A DNA stretch of 64,000 nucleotides from contig JAMLIC010000014.1 in NCBI GenBank assembly GCA_023954375.1, positions 62,001 to 126,000 on the forward strand. The letters are read 5' to 3'. The notes beneath the pieces were generated by a model. The model ran no database searches. It saw nothing but the letters and a program-made list of their open reading frames with translations, and was not told the origin of the DNA. The stretch is from Planctomycetota bacterium. GTDB lineage: Bacteria > Planctomycetota > J058. Both the position numbers and the translations under genes were made by a program. Positions 1 to 7,146 of this stretch are shown one piece after another (position 1 is the stretch's first letter; the number at the start of each line of letters is the position of its first letter).

Positions 1-1
1 C

Positions 2-121
2 GCCTCCTCGAGGGCAGGCGGGCCCGCCGCCGGCGGCCGCCAGCCCGAGCCGCTCGAGCAGCTCTGCCTGTTCGCCGCGCCCGAGCCGGCGCCGGGGCCC
101 GCCGCGCGCTGCCCGGGCTGA
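2..121 (+). CDS. C-terminal end of a protein with a sliding-clamp-binding motif (MutS-like tail?)
   Basis: Only the last 39 codons lie in the window, in the frame that opens at base 2 and stops at TGA 119-121. The visible peptide is low-complexity Ala/Gly/Pro except for QLCLF, which fits the QLxLF beta-clamp-binding motif found at the extreme C-terminus of DNA repair and replication proteins such as MutS. The gene identity is an inference from this motif alone, and a different clamp-binding protein is equally possible. It is probably the last chromosomal gene before the prophage. The 76 bases that follow are C-rich and hold no feature I can support. Confidence 0.4.
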   Translation, partial: ASSRAGGPAAGGRQPEPLEQLCLFAAPEPAPGPAARCPG

Positions 122-197
122 CCGCGGGCGCCGCCCCCCTGCCCTGCCCCGCCTCGCTGCCGGCGACGGCGGCGCCCCTGCCTCCGGGCGCCGGCGG

Positions 198-590
198 CTA
201 GGCGAACTCCGCTCGCACGAGGGCGTTCGCGAGCTGCTGGGTCAGCCAGGTCAGGATCGCGGTCTCGTCGACGCTTGGGTGGACCAAGGGCTTCAGGGCC
301 GCGAACGTCGACGCTGGGGCAGGAACGCCCGAGGCGAGGACCCGAACAAGAAATCGGTGCAGAGCGAGTACGGCCTGTGGTGCGGCGTCCGGGCTCTCCA
401 CGTCGCCTGCGACGCTCGCCAGCAGGCGCGCCCCGACTTCCTCGACGCTCACGCGGTCAGCGCCAGCAAGGTCGATCACCGCCTCGGCTGCCCGCCTCAG
501 CAGGGTCGCCCGTAGCGCCCTGTCGTCGGTCGTCCGGGCGACAGCGCCCGGAATGGCCGTCAGGAGGGCTTCACGCCTTCCAAGCGGCAC
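198..590 (-). CDS. Hypothetical protein, 130 aa
   Basis: This is the second gene of a leftward pair. It starts at GTG inside the last 20 bases of the upstream gene, so the two are probably translationally coupled. The protein is helical, Ala/Leu-rich and soluble, with no motif, signal peptide or membrane segment that I recognise. Codon use is slightly less extreme in G+C than in the structural phage genes. It could be left-arm phage accessory or chromosomal. Function unknown. Confidence 0.55.
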   Translation of the reverse strand: MPLGRREALLTAIPGAVARTTDDRALRATLLRRAAEAVIDLAGADRVSVEEVGARLLASVAGDVESPDAAPQAVLALHRFLVRVLASGVPAPASTFAALKPLVHPSVDETAILTWLTQQLANALVRAEFA

Positions 591-1047
591 GTAGCTCGGC
601 CTCCAGCGCCTTGGTCTCCGCCAGGTCCTTGGCGGTCGGTTCGACGTCTCTGAGTCCCGTGGTCAGGGCCAGTGCGTTCGCTCCCCGCGCCCTCGCACGG
701 CGAAGGGCCTCGAGGTCGATCAACCCCGGCGGGACGAGGTGGAGCAGGTCGGTCTGCTCACAGGCCCCGATGAGCTTGTCGAGGCTGTCCTTCACGTCCT
801 CGAGGAGCTCGGCCAGCTCGTCCACCTCAGCACGATCCGGCTCAGGCTGAGCGACGAGCTCGAGCAGCCATTCAATCTTCGCCTCGGCCTCCCTCAGCAG
901 GAACGTGGACACCGAGGCCATCCTCATTGCCACGGCGCGGATGCCGATCCCCGTTCGCCGGCGCTGGCGCGCCAGATACCCGTCAACCCGCCGGGCAAGC
1001 ATCGCGTCCGTGACCTCGAGGGGCTCGTCCTTCAGCTCGGCGCCCAT
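571..1047 (-). CDS. Hypothetical helical protein, 158 aa
   Basis: This is the first gene of a two-gene leftward operon. ATG at 1047 is preceded by a GGAGGAAG ribosome-binding site. The protein is strongly charged and helical. Residues 60-95 (many Glu/Asp/Leu) could form a coiled coil, and residues 15-50 carry an Arg-rich stretch that could be a small DNA-binding head. I recognise no family. The promoter is probably just upstream, where a TATACT -10-like hexamer lies inside an inverted repeat, so the operon may be autoregulated; this is inference. Confidence 0.6.
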   Translation of the reverse strand: MGAELKDEPLEVTDAMLARRVDGYLARQRRRTGIGIRAVAMRMASVSTFLLREAEAKIEWLLELVAQPEPDRAEVDELAELLEDVKDSLDKLIGACEQTDLLHLVPPGLIDLEALRRARARGANALALTTGLRDVEPTAKDLAETKALEAELRAAWKA

Positions 1048-1083
1048 GTGCTTCCTCCGTCCCGGCCGCGGCCGAGGACCAGC

Positions 1084-1112
1084 CTCAAGTATACGTCCCT
1101 AGGTAAACGTAT
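1084..1112 (-). promoter_or_regulatory. AT-rich promoter/operator with inverted repeat ahead of the 571-1047 gene
   Basis: ATACGT (1091-1096) and ACGTAT (1107-1112) form a 6-bp inverted repeat around an inner CCTAGG palindrome. On the minus strand a TATACT hexamer (1086-1091) sits about 40 bases from the gene start and would serve as a -10 box. No good -35 box is visible at 17 bp. This is one of few A+T-rich spots in the region, and its words resemble the palindrome at 39681-39704. Confidence 0.4.
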
Positions 1113-1229
1113 GCGCGCCTGGCCGGAGTCGCCAGCCTGGCCGCTCCTACCGCGATGCGGCCAGCGTGACGCGAGGCCCCTCGACCGCCGCCTTGTCGAC
1201 GTAGGCCTTCACGCTCTGTCGTCCTCCTC

Positions 1230-2063
1230 TTACCCCGCCCTGAAGGGCTCCTCGCACACGCCGCAGACGATCGGACCGAGCTCGAGCACGCCGGGGGCGA
1301 CGTAGACGCGCCGGTCGCAGCCGCACACGGCCCGGATTCGGGTCGGCGCGCCCGCGCGGGCGCCGCCGGCCGCGCCACCGGCGCTCCCCCCCGCGCCGCC
1401 GGCGGCTTCAGCCTCGGGCGCGCGGTGGCCGATGAGGACCTCGCGCAGGTCGGCGAGGGCCTCGCGGTAGGCCTCGACCGTCTCGTCGCGCAGGCGCGTC
1501 AGGGTCCAGCCGTAGACGCGATCGCGGGCGACGTCGAGCCCGAGCTCGGCCGCGAGGTGGGCGTAGCGCTCGTTGTGGTAGCGCCCTCCCCTGCTCGTGT
1601 CCTTGATCCCCCGGACCCACGCGAGCGCGTGGGCGGCCTCGTGGAGGAGCGTCCCGAGGACGCGCTCCTCGACCGGCCGCTCCGGCTCGTTGCCGCCGCC
1701 CGGCGCCAGGAGCTCGCCGGCGATGAGGACCTCGCCGGCGCGATCGCCGGCGACGTCCCAGCGCGACGCCCCCCAGTGACCCCAGCACCGGACGTTGCTC
1801 GTGGTGCCGCTGGCGAGGACGACGACCGCCGGCGGCAGCTCCGGGTGGCGCTCGCGGACCGCCGCCCAGGCGGCGCCGAGCGCGCTCGTGACGCGCGAGG
1901 CGAAGACGTCGGCCGGGCCCACGACCGGCCCGGCGCGGAGCCGGCGCTGGTGGCGCTCGAGCGCTGCGGCGGCCTCAGGGTCGCCCGGCGCCCGCCGCTC
2001 GAGGTCCCGGATCGTGGCGTCGCTCAGGGCCAGGGGTTCGCTGCTCTGCTTCGGGTCGGCCAT
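1230..2063 (-). CDS. SprT-like zinc metallopeptidase with C-terminal zinc ribbon
   Basis: The 277-residue protein carries LLHEAAHALAW near residue 140, an HExxH zinc-protease motif in the setting typical of SprT-like domains (phage and mobile-element homologues are common). A Gly/Ala linker around residues 218-240 leads to a C-terminal segment with CGC and CGVC, probably a zinc ribbon. No signal peptide is present, so it acts in the cytoplasm. SprT-like proteins cleave DNA-bound or DNA-crosslinked proteins, but the substrate here is unknown. It stands alone, transcribed leftward from a promoter at 2086-2114. ATG at 2063 is the only strong start. Confidence 0.75.
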   Translation of the reverse strand: MADPKQSSEPLALSDATIRDLERRAPGDPEAAAALERHQRRLRAGPVVGPADVFASRVTSALGAAWAAVRERHPELPPAVVVLASGTTSNVRCWGHWGASRWDVAGDRAGEVLIAGELLAPGGGNEPERPVEERVLGTLLHEAAHALAWVRGIKDTSRGGRYHNERYAHLAAELGLDVARDRVYGWTLTRLRDETVEAYREALADLREVLIGHRAPEAEAAGGAGGSAGGAAGGARAGAPTRIRAVCGCDRRVYVAPGVLELGPIVCGVCEEPFRAG

Positions 2064-2080
2064 GGCTGCGCCTCCAATGG

Positions 2081-2114
2081 CATTGACTGTATAGCGTCAA
2101 TGCGTCAGTGTCAA
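2081..2114 (-). promoter_or_regulatory. Sigma-70-like promoter with operator for the SprT-like gene
   Basis: On the minus strand TTGACA (2114-2109) is followed after 17 bp by TACAGT (2091-2086), ending about 22 bases from the ATG. A 7-bp inverted repeat, CATTGAC (2081-2087) and GTCAATG (2096-2102), covers the -10 box, so a repressor could occlude it. The 2115-2303 stretch up to the next gene holds no other clear signal. Confidence 0.55.
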
Positions 2115-2303
2115 GCCCCGGCCGATTGCGGCGCCGTTGCGTCTGCGCCAGAGGTTGCGTCGCGGCCCCACAGGTTGGCGATTGTTCGGTTTCACGTGCC
2201 CGGGGCGCGTTTCGACCGGGTCACGCGACTACGATCCATCCCGGTTACGCCGCGTCTCCGGCCCTGCCGGCCGGGCGCGGCCTGTTCGGGGTGGGAGGGG
2301 AGG

Positions 2304-2786
2304 ATGCGGAGCTCCATCAGGCAGGCCTGGACGTCGCTCGACGCGGAGGCCACAGGCCCGCGCGCCTGCGAGGTCGAGGCCTGCGGCCGGCCGACGCGCT
2401 ACGGCAAGGCCGCGTGCTCCGACCACGTCGATCAGCTCCCCTACTACGCCGCCGTCCTCCAGGCCGCGCGGGCCTACGAGGCCGAGGTCCTCTGGCTCGC
2501 GGGCGCCTGCCCGCTGACCACGCCCCCGGCGCAGCTCGTCGCCGGCCTCGTCGCCGCCGACGTCCGCACCGTCATCCGGGCCCACGGCTGCCGGACGCCG
2601 GCGAGGATCGCCGTCGAGCTCGACCTCCCGATCGAGGCCGTCCTGGCCGTCGTCGTCGCGCTGCAGGTCCTGGGCGAGGCGCGCCTGGTCCGCCAGCGCA
2701 TGGTGCGCGGCGACCGCGCGCTGTCCCGTTCGTTCGTCGAGCTCGTCGACGACCGGGAGTCGGCCGCGCGGGCCGACGCCGCGTGA
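2304..2786 (+). CDS. Phage accessory protein with CxxxxC...GKAxCxDHVD zinc motif
   Basis: ATG follows GGGAGGGGAGG. The 160-residue protein has, at residues 19-41, Cys-x4-Cys-x2-PTRYGKAAC-x-DHVDQL, a likely short zinc knuckle, then a helical body with a possible winged-helix stretch (residues 85-130). The same motif (CEEPGC..RTRDGKAYCPDHVDRL) recurs in the right-arm protein encoded at 34134-34622, so the two are paralogues in this segment. It overlaps the next gene by GTGA and begins a rightward operon. The role is unknown; a small DNA-associated regulator would fit. Confidence 0.65.
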   Translation: MRSSIRQAWTSLDAEATGPRACEVEACGRPTRYGKAACSDHVDQLPYYAAVLQAARAYEAEVLWLAGACPLTTPPAQLVAGLVAADVRTVIRAHGCRTPARIAVELDLPIEAVLAVVVALQVLGEARLVRQRMVRGDRALSRSFVELVDDRESAARADAA

Positions 2787-3106
2787 CGCCCTCCGAGCGA
2801 GACGCCTGGGCGGAGTTCCGCGGGTCCGGCCTGCTCTGGTGGGTGAACCGCGGGTTGCACCTCTTCGGCTGGTGCATCGTGATCGTGATCGAGCGCGACA
2901 GCGAGCTCGACATCACCAGCGGTCGGATCGTCGGCGCCTACCCTGCTCGTCGCCCCTTCCGCGGCTTCGACTGCGAGGCAGAGGTGAAGGGCTTCGAGGC
3001 GCTGACCCACCACCTCGAGCGCGAGATGCCGCGGCTGACGGCCGAGGTCGACGACGCCGCGCGCACCCTGCCCTGCCCCTGCCCTGCCACGAGCCGGCCA
3101 ACATGA
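2783..3106 (+). CDS. Hypothetical protein, 107 aa
   Basis: The start is GTG overlapping the previous stop (GTGA). Residues 14-40 are aromatic and hydrophobic (GLLWWVNRGLHLFGWCIVIVIERD), more like a buried beta core than a membrane helix, followed by charged helical sequence. The reading ends in a Cys/Pro-rich tail. No family is recognised. Its place between overlapping genes supports that it is real. Confidence 0.55.
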   Translation: MTPSERDAWAEFRGSGLLWWVNRGLHLFGWCIVIVIERDSELDITSGRIVGAYPARRPFRGFDCEAEVKGFEALTHHLEREMPRLTAEVDDAARTLPCPCPATSRPT

Positions 3107-3330
3107 CGGTCTTCGTGGCGACGTGGGGCATGGACCACGAGCATGACGAGGTCGTCGCCGTCGCGCTGGACGAGGTCGACGCTCGCGCTGCGCTCGAGCG
3201 CCACGTCGCGTCCCAGCACGTCAGCCCGCCCCTGCCCTTCGCCTGGCAGCCGCTCCCCCGCGGCGGCTCGTCCGCTCGCATGTGGGACCTCTACACGGCG
3301 TCCGTTCAGCCCTTCGAGTTGATCGCGTGA
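3103..3330 (+). CDS. Small hypothetical protein, 75 aa
   Basis: ATG overlaps the upstream TGA (ATGA). The protein begins MTVFVATWGMDHEHDEVVAVALDEVDA, a beta-hairpin-like start with an acidic His-rich turn, and ends with an aromatic tail (WDLYTASVQPFELIA). It is probably a single small domain. The function is unknown, and it is coupled to its neighbours in the left-arm operon. Confidence 0.5.
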   Translation: MTVFVATWGMDHEHDEVVAVALDEVDARAALERHVASQHVSPPLPFAWQPLPRGGSSARMWDLYTASVQPFELIA

Positions 3331-3587
3331 TCCTTGGCGCCGGCGTGAACCCGGGGCCCCTCGTCCCCCTCGTCGTCACGGTCGCCTTCCGCGGCCGCGG
3401 CTCGGGCCGGCTGAGCCTGAGCCTCGGCGCCCACGAAGTTCACCGCGACCTCAAGCCGCACAAGTTCATGGCGGACGTCCTCACGGTCGTCAACGAGACG
3501 AACGTCAGCTTGACGACCGGGGCCGCTGCGGAGCACGTTGACGGAACCGATGACGACCACGGGCAGACCGATGACGCGGAACGATGA
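3327..3587 (+). CDS. Small hypothetical protein, 86 aa
   Basis: GTG overlaps the previous stop (GTGA). The protein is beta-rich (VVTVAFRGRGSGRLSLSLG, VLTVVNETNVSLTTG) with an acidic tail. Its coding region contains a 10-bp perfect inverted repeat at 3484-3519. The 3' end overlaps the serine recombinase start by about 38 bases. No family is recognised. Confidence 0.45.
   Translation: MILGAGVNPGPLVPLVVTVAFRGRGSGRLSLSLGAHEVHRDLKPHKFMADVLTVVNETNVSLTTGAAAEHVDGTDDDHGQTDDAER
3484..3519. repeat. 36-bp dyad beside the serine recombinase gene
   Basis: CGGTCGTCAA (3484-3493) and TTGACGACCG (3510-3519) are a perfect 10-bp inverted repeat around a 16-bp centre. Dyads of about this size are the usual crossover sites of serine recombinases, and the recombinase starts about 30 bases downstream. 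A partly matching sequence in the opposite orientation lies at 30326-30353 (23 of 28 positions by eye, including a run of 14). It lies inside a coding region, so codon constraints could also explain part of it. Confidence 0.35.
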
Positions 3588-4293
3588 CGGCAAGGGCAGC
3601 CGCACGCGCGTCATCGGCTACGTGCGCGTCAGCACGGAGGCGCAGGCCGACGAAGGGGTCAGCCTCGAGGCGCAGCAGGCGAAGCTCTCGAGCTACGCCC
3701 AGCTCTACGACCTCGAGCTCACAGCCGTGATCGCCGACGCCGGCGCCACCGGCAAGACGCTCGACCGCCCAGGCCTCCAGCGCGCGCTCGCGCAGCTCGA
3801 CGCCGGCGACGTCGACGGGCTGCTCGTCGCGAAGCTCGATCGCCTGACGCGCTCGGTGCGCGACCTCGGCACCCTGCTCGACCGTGGCTTCCGCGACCGC
3901 TTCGCCCTCATGTCGGTCGCCGAACAGGTCGACACGCGGAGCGCGGCCGGACGGCTCGTGCTCAACGTGCTCTGCTCGGTTGCGGAGTGGGAGCGGGAGA
4001 CGATCGGCGAGCGCACCCGCGAGGCGCTCGCGCACCTCCGCGCGTCGGGCGCGCGCCTCGGAGGTGCCGCGCTGGGGTGGGCGCGCGCCGACGAGCGGGA
4101 CGCGGCAGGCAGGCTCGTCGTCGTGCCGCTCGAGGAGGAGGCCGCGACGGTCGATCGAATCCTCGAGCTGCGCCGCGAAGGCCTGTCGCTGCGTGCGATC
4201 GCCGCGCGTCTCGCAAACGAGCAACGTCGGACCAAGCGCGGCGGGGCGTGGCACCCGCAGACGATTCGAGCCGTGCTTCGGCGCGTCGCATGA
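3550..4293 (+). CDS. Small serine recombinase (resolvase/invertase family)
   Basis: The N-terminal domain opens RVIGYVRVSTEAQ (catalytic Ser about residue 28), followed by GVSLEAQ, a LDRLTRSVRDL segment and an ERETIGERTREAL helix, all typical of resolvase catalytic domains. Residues 205-245 form a helix-turn-helix of the Recombinase type (GLSLRAIAARLANEQ, then WHPQTIRAVLRR). At about 247 residues it is far shorter than large serine integrases, so resolution or inversion is more likely than integration. TTG 3538 and ATG 3571 are alternative starts. It overlaps the next gene by ATGA. Confidence 0.85.
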   Translation: MTTTGRPMTRNDDGKGSRTRVIGYVRVSTEAQADEGVSLEAQQAKLSSYAQLYDLELTAVIADAGATGKTLDRPGLQRALAQLDAGDVDGLLVAKLDRLTRSVRDLGTLLDRGFRDRFALMSVAEQVDTRSAAGRLVLNVLCSVAEWERETIGERTREALAHLRASGARLGGAALGWARADERDAAGRLVVVPLEEEAATVDRILELRREGLSLRAIAARLANEQRRTKRGGAWHPQTIRAVLRRVA

Positions 4294-4682
4294 GCGACGC
4301 CCACTTGCGCCAGCTCGAGCGCGAGCTCGCTGCGGATCCAACACCAGTCAACCGGGATCGTCTGGCGACCGAGCGCGCGCGCCGCGGCGACGGACCGTGG
4401 CTGCCGGCGCTGCGCTACTGCGCCCCCGTCGCCGAGACCCTCCGCTACACCGTGACGCCCTTCGCCAGGACGAGTCCGCGGGAGCTCCGGACCGTGACGC
4501 TCGAGGGGGTCTACCTCGCGCGGAACGTCGCACTCGCACAGGACCAGGCCGCCGCCTACGCCGCCCTCGCCCTCTCGCGCCTCGGTGGCACGTGGGAGCT
4601 CGTGGCGTCCTATGCGAGATCCGAGGAGCGGAACAGGCTCCTGCGCCTCACGCACATCTACGCGGAGCTGGCTACCCCGTGA
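4290..4682 (+). CDS. Phage protein sharing a domain with the tail protein at 19764-21155
   Basis: ATGA overlap with the recombinase. The N-terminus (MSDAHLRQLERELAADPT...RARRGD) is a short helical pair, also seen at the start of the 34619-35218 protein. Residues 65-128 (RTVTLEGVYLAR...LGGTWELV...NRLLRLTHIYAEL) closely match residues about 145-215 of the 463-residue tail protein (RTVTVEGVYTAL...LGGTWELV...NKVLRFTRRYAEL). So this small protein carries one copy of a virion domain, perhaps a decoy, chaperone or swapped cassette; that is inference. 130 residues. Confidence 0.6.
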   Translation: MSDAHLRQLERELAADPTPVNRDRLATERARRGDGPWLPALRYCAPVAETLRYTVTPFARTSPRELRTVTLEGVYLARNVALAQDQAAAYAALALSRLGGTWELVASYARSEERNRLLRLTHIYAELATP

Positions 4683-5266
4683 CAGCGGCTGGAGGGGACG
4701 ATCCACTCTTGGCGGCGCTCGCTGCCGTCCGTCGCCTCTCGAACGAAGGCCTCGACTCCCTCGAGGACGCGATCCGGCTCGAGCGGTCGGGCCGCGAGTG
4801 CGCTCGCCTGCTCGACGCGCGCTGGTATGCGACGTGGCCCATCATCCGACGTGGCCAAGGTGGTCGTCGTCGTCGGACCTGCCTTGTGGCCCCCCATGAG
4901 CACTCCTCGGTTCGCGCGATCCTGCGCGAGGGTTCGCTCGTCGGTTACGTCCTGACCGCGTGCGGCGAGCATGCCCATGGCCTGTCGGGAGAGGGAGCGG
5001 TCACATGCCGGACGTGCGTCGAGGAGCTGCGGCGGATGCCCTGGCCGGGGCAGGCAGCTCCGACAGCCTCGATCCTCGAGCGCGCCGCCGCACACCTCGC
5101 CGTCGAGCGCGCCGCCGCACACCTCGCCGTCGATCGCGCCGGAGTCGATCGCTCCAGCTCACCCTGCGGCCACGAGGGCCCCTTCGGCGCGTGCGAGCGC
5201 GATCGCGGTCACGCTGGAGACCACATGCGCGTGGTGGGAGAGCCACCTGCGCGCTCGTGGTCATGA
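4679..5266 (+). CDS. Cys/His-rich phage protein, 195 aa
   Basis: GTG overlaps the preceding stop. The middle holds CGEHAHGL...CRTCVEEL, a likely zinc site, and the C-terminus holds PCGHEGPFGACERDRGHAGDHM, which resembles the C...C...GHxGDH mini-motif of phage and actinobacterial zinc proteins and recurs in the next gene. Between them ILERAAAHLAVERAAAHLAVDRA is encoded by a 27-bp tandem duplication. A strong hairpin terminator lies 80 bases downstream, so this ends the left-arm operon. Function unknown. Confidence 0.55.
   Translation: MTAAGGDDPLLAALAAVRRLSNEGLDSLEDAIRLERSGRECARLLDARWYATWPIIRRGQGGRRRRTCLVAPHEHSSVRAILREGSLVGYVLTACGEHAHGLSGEGAVTCRTCVEELRRMPWPGQAAPTASILERAAAHLAVERAAAHLAVDRAGVDRSSSPCGHEGPFGACERDRGHAGDHMRVVGEPPARSWS
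5077..5130 (+). repeat. 27-bp perfect tandem duplication inside a coding sequence
   Basis: Two identical 27-base units (5077-5103, 5104-5130) encode ERAAAHLAV twice in frame, and a decayed third start follows (DRA). The perfect identity suggests recent slippage. Confidence 0.8.
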
Positions 5267-5345
5267 TCCGGCCTGTCGGACCCTCCGTGTAACCTCTCCG
5301 TCAGCGGAGAGCCGCCACCCCGGGGCTCCCGTGCTTGGCTCAGGG

Positions 5346-5374
5346 CGAGGGGGGCGGACGGTCCGCCCCCCTCG
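5346..5374 (+). terminator. Strong intrinsic terminator hairpin
   Basis: CGAGGGGGGCGGAC (5346-5359) and GTCCGCCCCCCTCG (5361-5374) are a perfect 14-bp inverted repeat with one base between, followed by TTCGTTCT. It lies between the gene ending at 5266 and the next start at 5431, and would end the left-arm transcript. Confidence 0.7.
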
Positions 5375-5430
5375 TTCGTTCTGTGCCTCGCCCCGGACAG
5401 CGTGAGTCGGCGCCGTTAGCCTCCTGTTCT

Positions 5431-5856
5431 GTGAGGCCCGTCGAGACGCTTCCGCTCTGCGATCAGTCGTGCGGCTCGCGCTCGCTCGACGGTGACCCCT
5501 GCGGTCGTCCCTGCGCGCTGGACTCGAGCCACCCGGGTGACCACCGCTGCGCCGAGTCGCTCGTCCGCGTCGAGCCTGAGGACCGGCCGCCGGGCCCGCA
5601 GCAACACGTGGTCGTGCTGACCGCTGCCGAGCGCCTGGCCGATCGCCTGCTCTCGGCCCAGGCCGCGCACGTCAACGAGCGGATCGTCGAGCTCGGCCGC
5701 GAGGTCCGGCAGCTCGAGGACAAGCACAAGGACGACGTCGTCGCCCTGCTCGATCTCGTGAGGGTGCGCACGGGCCTCGAGGTCCCGCGCGACGTCCGGC
5801 GCGTCGAGGAGGGCGGGCTCGTCAAGCTGGTCTGGCCAGTTGACGGGTCCTCCTAA
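5431..5856 (+). CDS. Cys/His-rich phage protein with coiled coil, 141 aa
   Basis: GTG at 5431 is chosen because upstream codons fall beyond the terminator hairpin. The N-terminus (CDQSCGS...DPCGRPCALDSSHPGDH) is a compact Cys/His cluster with the HPGDH ending also seen in the upstream protein. Residues 65-110 (AERLADRLLSAQ..HVNERIVELGREVRQLEDKHKDDVV) form a long charged helix, probably a coiled coil. It is likely cytoplasmic, perhaps nucleic-acid binding. No family name. Confidence 0.55.
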   Translation: MRPVETLPLCDQSCGSRSLDGDPCGRPCALDSSHPGDHRCAESLVRVEPEDRPPGPQQHVVVLTAAERLADRLLSAQAAHVNERIVELGREVRQLEDKHKDDVVALLDLVRVRTGLEVPRDVRRVEEGGLVKLVWPVDGSS

Positions 5857-5918
5857 GGCGGCTCAGCCGGGAGGGCTCCGCGCCCTCGGCTCGCGCGGAG
5901 TTTGTCGGGACGCGCAAA

Positions 5919-5934
5919 TTGGCCATTTGGCCAA
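5919..5934. promoter_or_regulatory. Inverted repeat TTGGCCA-tt-TGGCCAA
   Basis: A 7-bp perfect inverted repeat lies 18 bases ahead of the GTG that opens the long rightward phage operon. Its A+T-rich setting (GCAAATTGGCC) and its position suggest an operator. No clear -10/-35 pair was found. Confidence 0.4.
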
Positions 5935-5952
5935 GGTCAAACCGGGGGCGGC

Positions 5953-6240
5953 GTGGACGAGGTCTGCACGATCGATCCGCACTACCGGGCGCTGAGGGAC
6001 TGGCTGCTGGGCGACAGCCCGGAGGTCCGCTCGCCGGTGGTGCTCGAGGCCTCGGGGCGCATCCTCCGCGACCTGGCCGAGCTCGCGGACGGTCGCGCGC
6101 GCCTCGAACGCGCGCGCCTCGAGCGCGGCCGGGAGCACCAGGCCGGCGTGCGGCGCGATCCCCTGCCCTGCTGCGAGGGGATCCGGGTCCACGCGCCGGG
6201 CTGCCGCGGCCGCCATGGCCAGGAGGCGAGCCGTGCCTAA
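5953..6240 (+). CDS. Small phage protein ahead of the anti-defence candidate, 95 aa
   Basis: GTG start (VDEVCTIDPHYRALRDWLLG). The protein is helical with a central Arg/Glu heptad-like stretch (ADGRARLERARLERGREHQ) and Cys/His pairs near the end (CCEGIRVHAPGC). No family is recognised. It overlaps the next gene by 8 bases, and the next ribosome-binding site lies in its last codons. First gene of the long rightward operon. Confidence 0.5.
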   Translation: MDEVCTIDPHYRALRDWLLGDSPEVRSPVVLEASGRILRDLAELADGRARLERARLERGREHQAGVRRDPLPCCEGIRVHAPGCRGRHGQEASRA

Positions 6241-6457
6241 CCTCACGATCGACCAGCGGATCGACACCTGGTTCCGCTACCACCCGGCGACCGAGGCGCA
6301 GGCGCGGGCCTACGAGGAGATCCGCTCGAGCGCCCGGCAGCTCGCGCGCGTGATCGTCGCGCACACGCCCTCCTGCGCGGACCAGACGGCCGCGCTGCGC
6401 AAGCTCCGCGAGGTCGTGATGACCGCCAACGCGGCGATCGCCTGCGAGGGCGTGTAG
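6233..6457 (+). CDS. Possible Acb2/Tad1-type cyclic-nucleotide sponge (anti-CBASS/Thoeris)
   Basis: The 74-residue protein reads IDTWFRYHPATEAQ..AYEEIRSSARQLARVI then AALRKLREVVMTANAAIA. This matches, from memory, a small phage family with an F-x-YHxP start, a Q..xY..IR helix and an ending L..avMxANAAIA, which I recall being grouped with Acb2/Tad1 proteins that sequester immune signalling nucleotides. The link is from recall, not a search. GTG 6233 is chosen because AGGAGG ends 6 bases ahead; ATG 6215 would place that site inside the gene. It sits just before the packaging genes, a common place for anti-defence genes. Confidence 0.5.
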   Translation: MPNLTIDQRIDTWFRYHPATEAQARAYEEIRSSARQLARVIVAHTPSCADQTAALRKLREVVMTANAAIACEGV

Positions 6458-6459
6458 CC

Positions 6460-7146
6460 GTGCCCCGGCGCGACGTCCCCCTCGTCGAAGCCGCCGAGGC
6501 GCTCGGGATCAGCACCTACGCCCTCTGCCGGCTCGTCGGCGAGGGCTGCCCGGCGGACCACCGGACGGAGGACGGGGCGCGCCTCGGGCTGTGGTTCGAC
6601 CCCGCCGAGGTGCAGGCATGGATCGCGGCAGAGCCCGAGCTCGCGGCGCGCGTGCTGCCGGAGGAGCCGGAGCCGGAGACCCCGCGCTTTCGCATGCGCG
6701 TGCTCGACCGCGTCTATCTGCCCAGCACCGTCGACCTGGTGGACGTCGCCGAGGACGAGATCGTCCTCCACAAGGCTGCCGCGGTCGGGACGAGCGAGGT
6801 GGTGTACCGCGACCTCTTCGTCGCGCCCCAGTGCCTCGACATGCTCCTGATCTGCCCGACCGGCAACGTCGAGCTGTGCGGCCAGACCCCGGACGAGGCC
6901 GCCCGCCTCTGGTGGCGCGCCACTCTTCGCGCTCCCGAGGGCGTCGTCCGGCGCGAGGGCGACGCCCTGGTCGCGCTCGTCGCCTACCGCCCGTGCGTCG
7001 TGCTCTTCCGCGACGGCCGGTGGGACGCGCTCGAGGGCCGACCCGAAGGCGCGTCGCAAGCCTTCTGGGCCGAGGTCGCCCGCGCCTACGCCGCCCTGCC
7101 CCTCTGGCTCTTCGACGAGCCGCGCGCCGGCCATGGCGGAGCGTGA
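6460..7146 (+). CDS. HTH-domain phage protein, 228 aa
   Basis: GTG start two bases after the previous stop. Residues 6-50 (VPLVEAAEALGISTYALCRLVGEGCPAD...WFDPAEVQAWI) are a MerR/excisionase-type helix-turn-helix that closely parallels the N-terminus of the next protein (terminase small subunit). The remaining 170 residues, with KAAAVGTSEVVYRDLFVAP and FRDGRWDALEGRP, are beta-rich and unrecognised. It overlaps the terminase gene by 14 bases. It may be a transcription factor or a DNA-binding partner in packaging; the HTH similarity favours a duplicated domain. Confidence 0.65.
   Translation: MPRRDVPLVEAAEALGISTYALCRLVGEGCPADHRTEDGARLGLWFDPAEVQAWIAAEPELAARVLPEEPEPETPRFRMRVLDRVYLPSTVDLVDVAEDEIVLHKAAAVGTSEVVYRDLFVAPQCLDMLLICPTGNVELCGQTPDEAARLWWRATLRAPEGVVRREGDALVALVAYRPCVVLFRDGRWDALEGRPEGASQAFWAEVARAYAALPLWLFDEPRAGHGGA

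Noticed and set aside
1085..1378. A 97-codon minus-strand frame over the left-arm promoter
   Set aside because: It overlaps the SprT-like gene's 3' end out of frame, is Arg/Ala/Ser-rich and would cover the probable promoter of the next operon.
5598..5700. Another copy of the CGTCAACGAG word at about 5667-5676 as a recombination site
   Set aside because: It lacks the dyad and is explained by codons for His-Val-Asn-Glu; it also shows that part of the 3488/30326 match could be due to coding bias.
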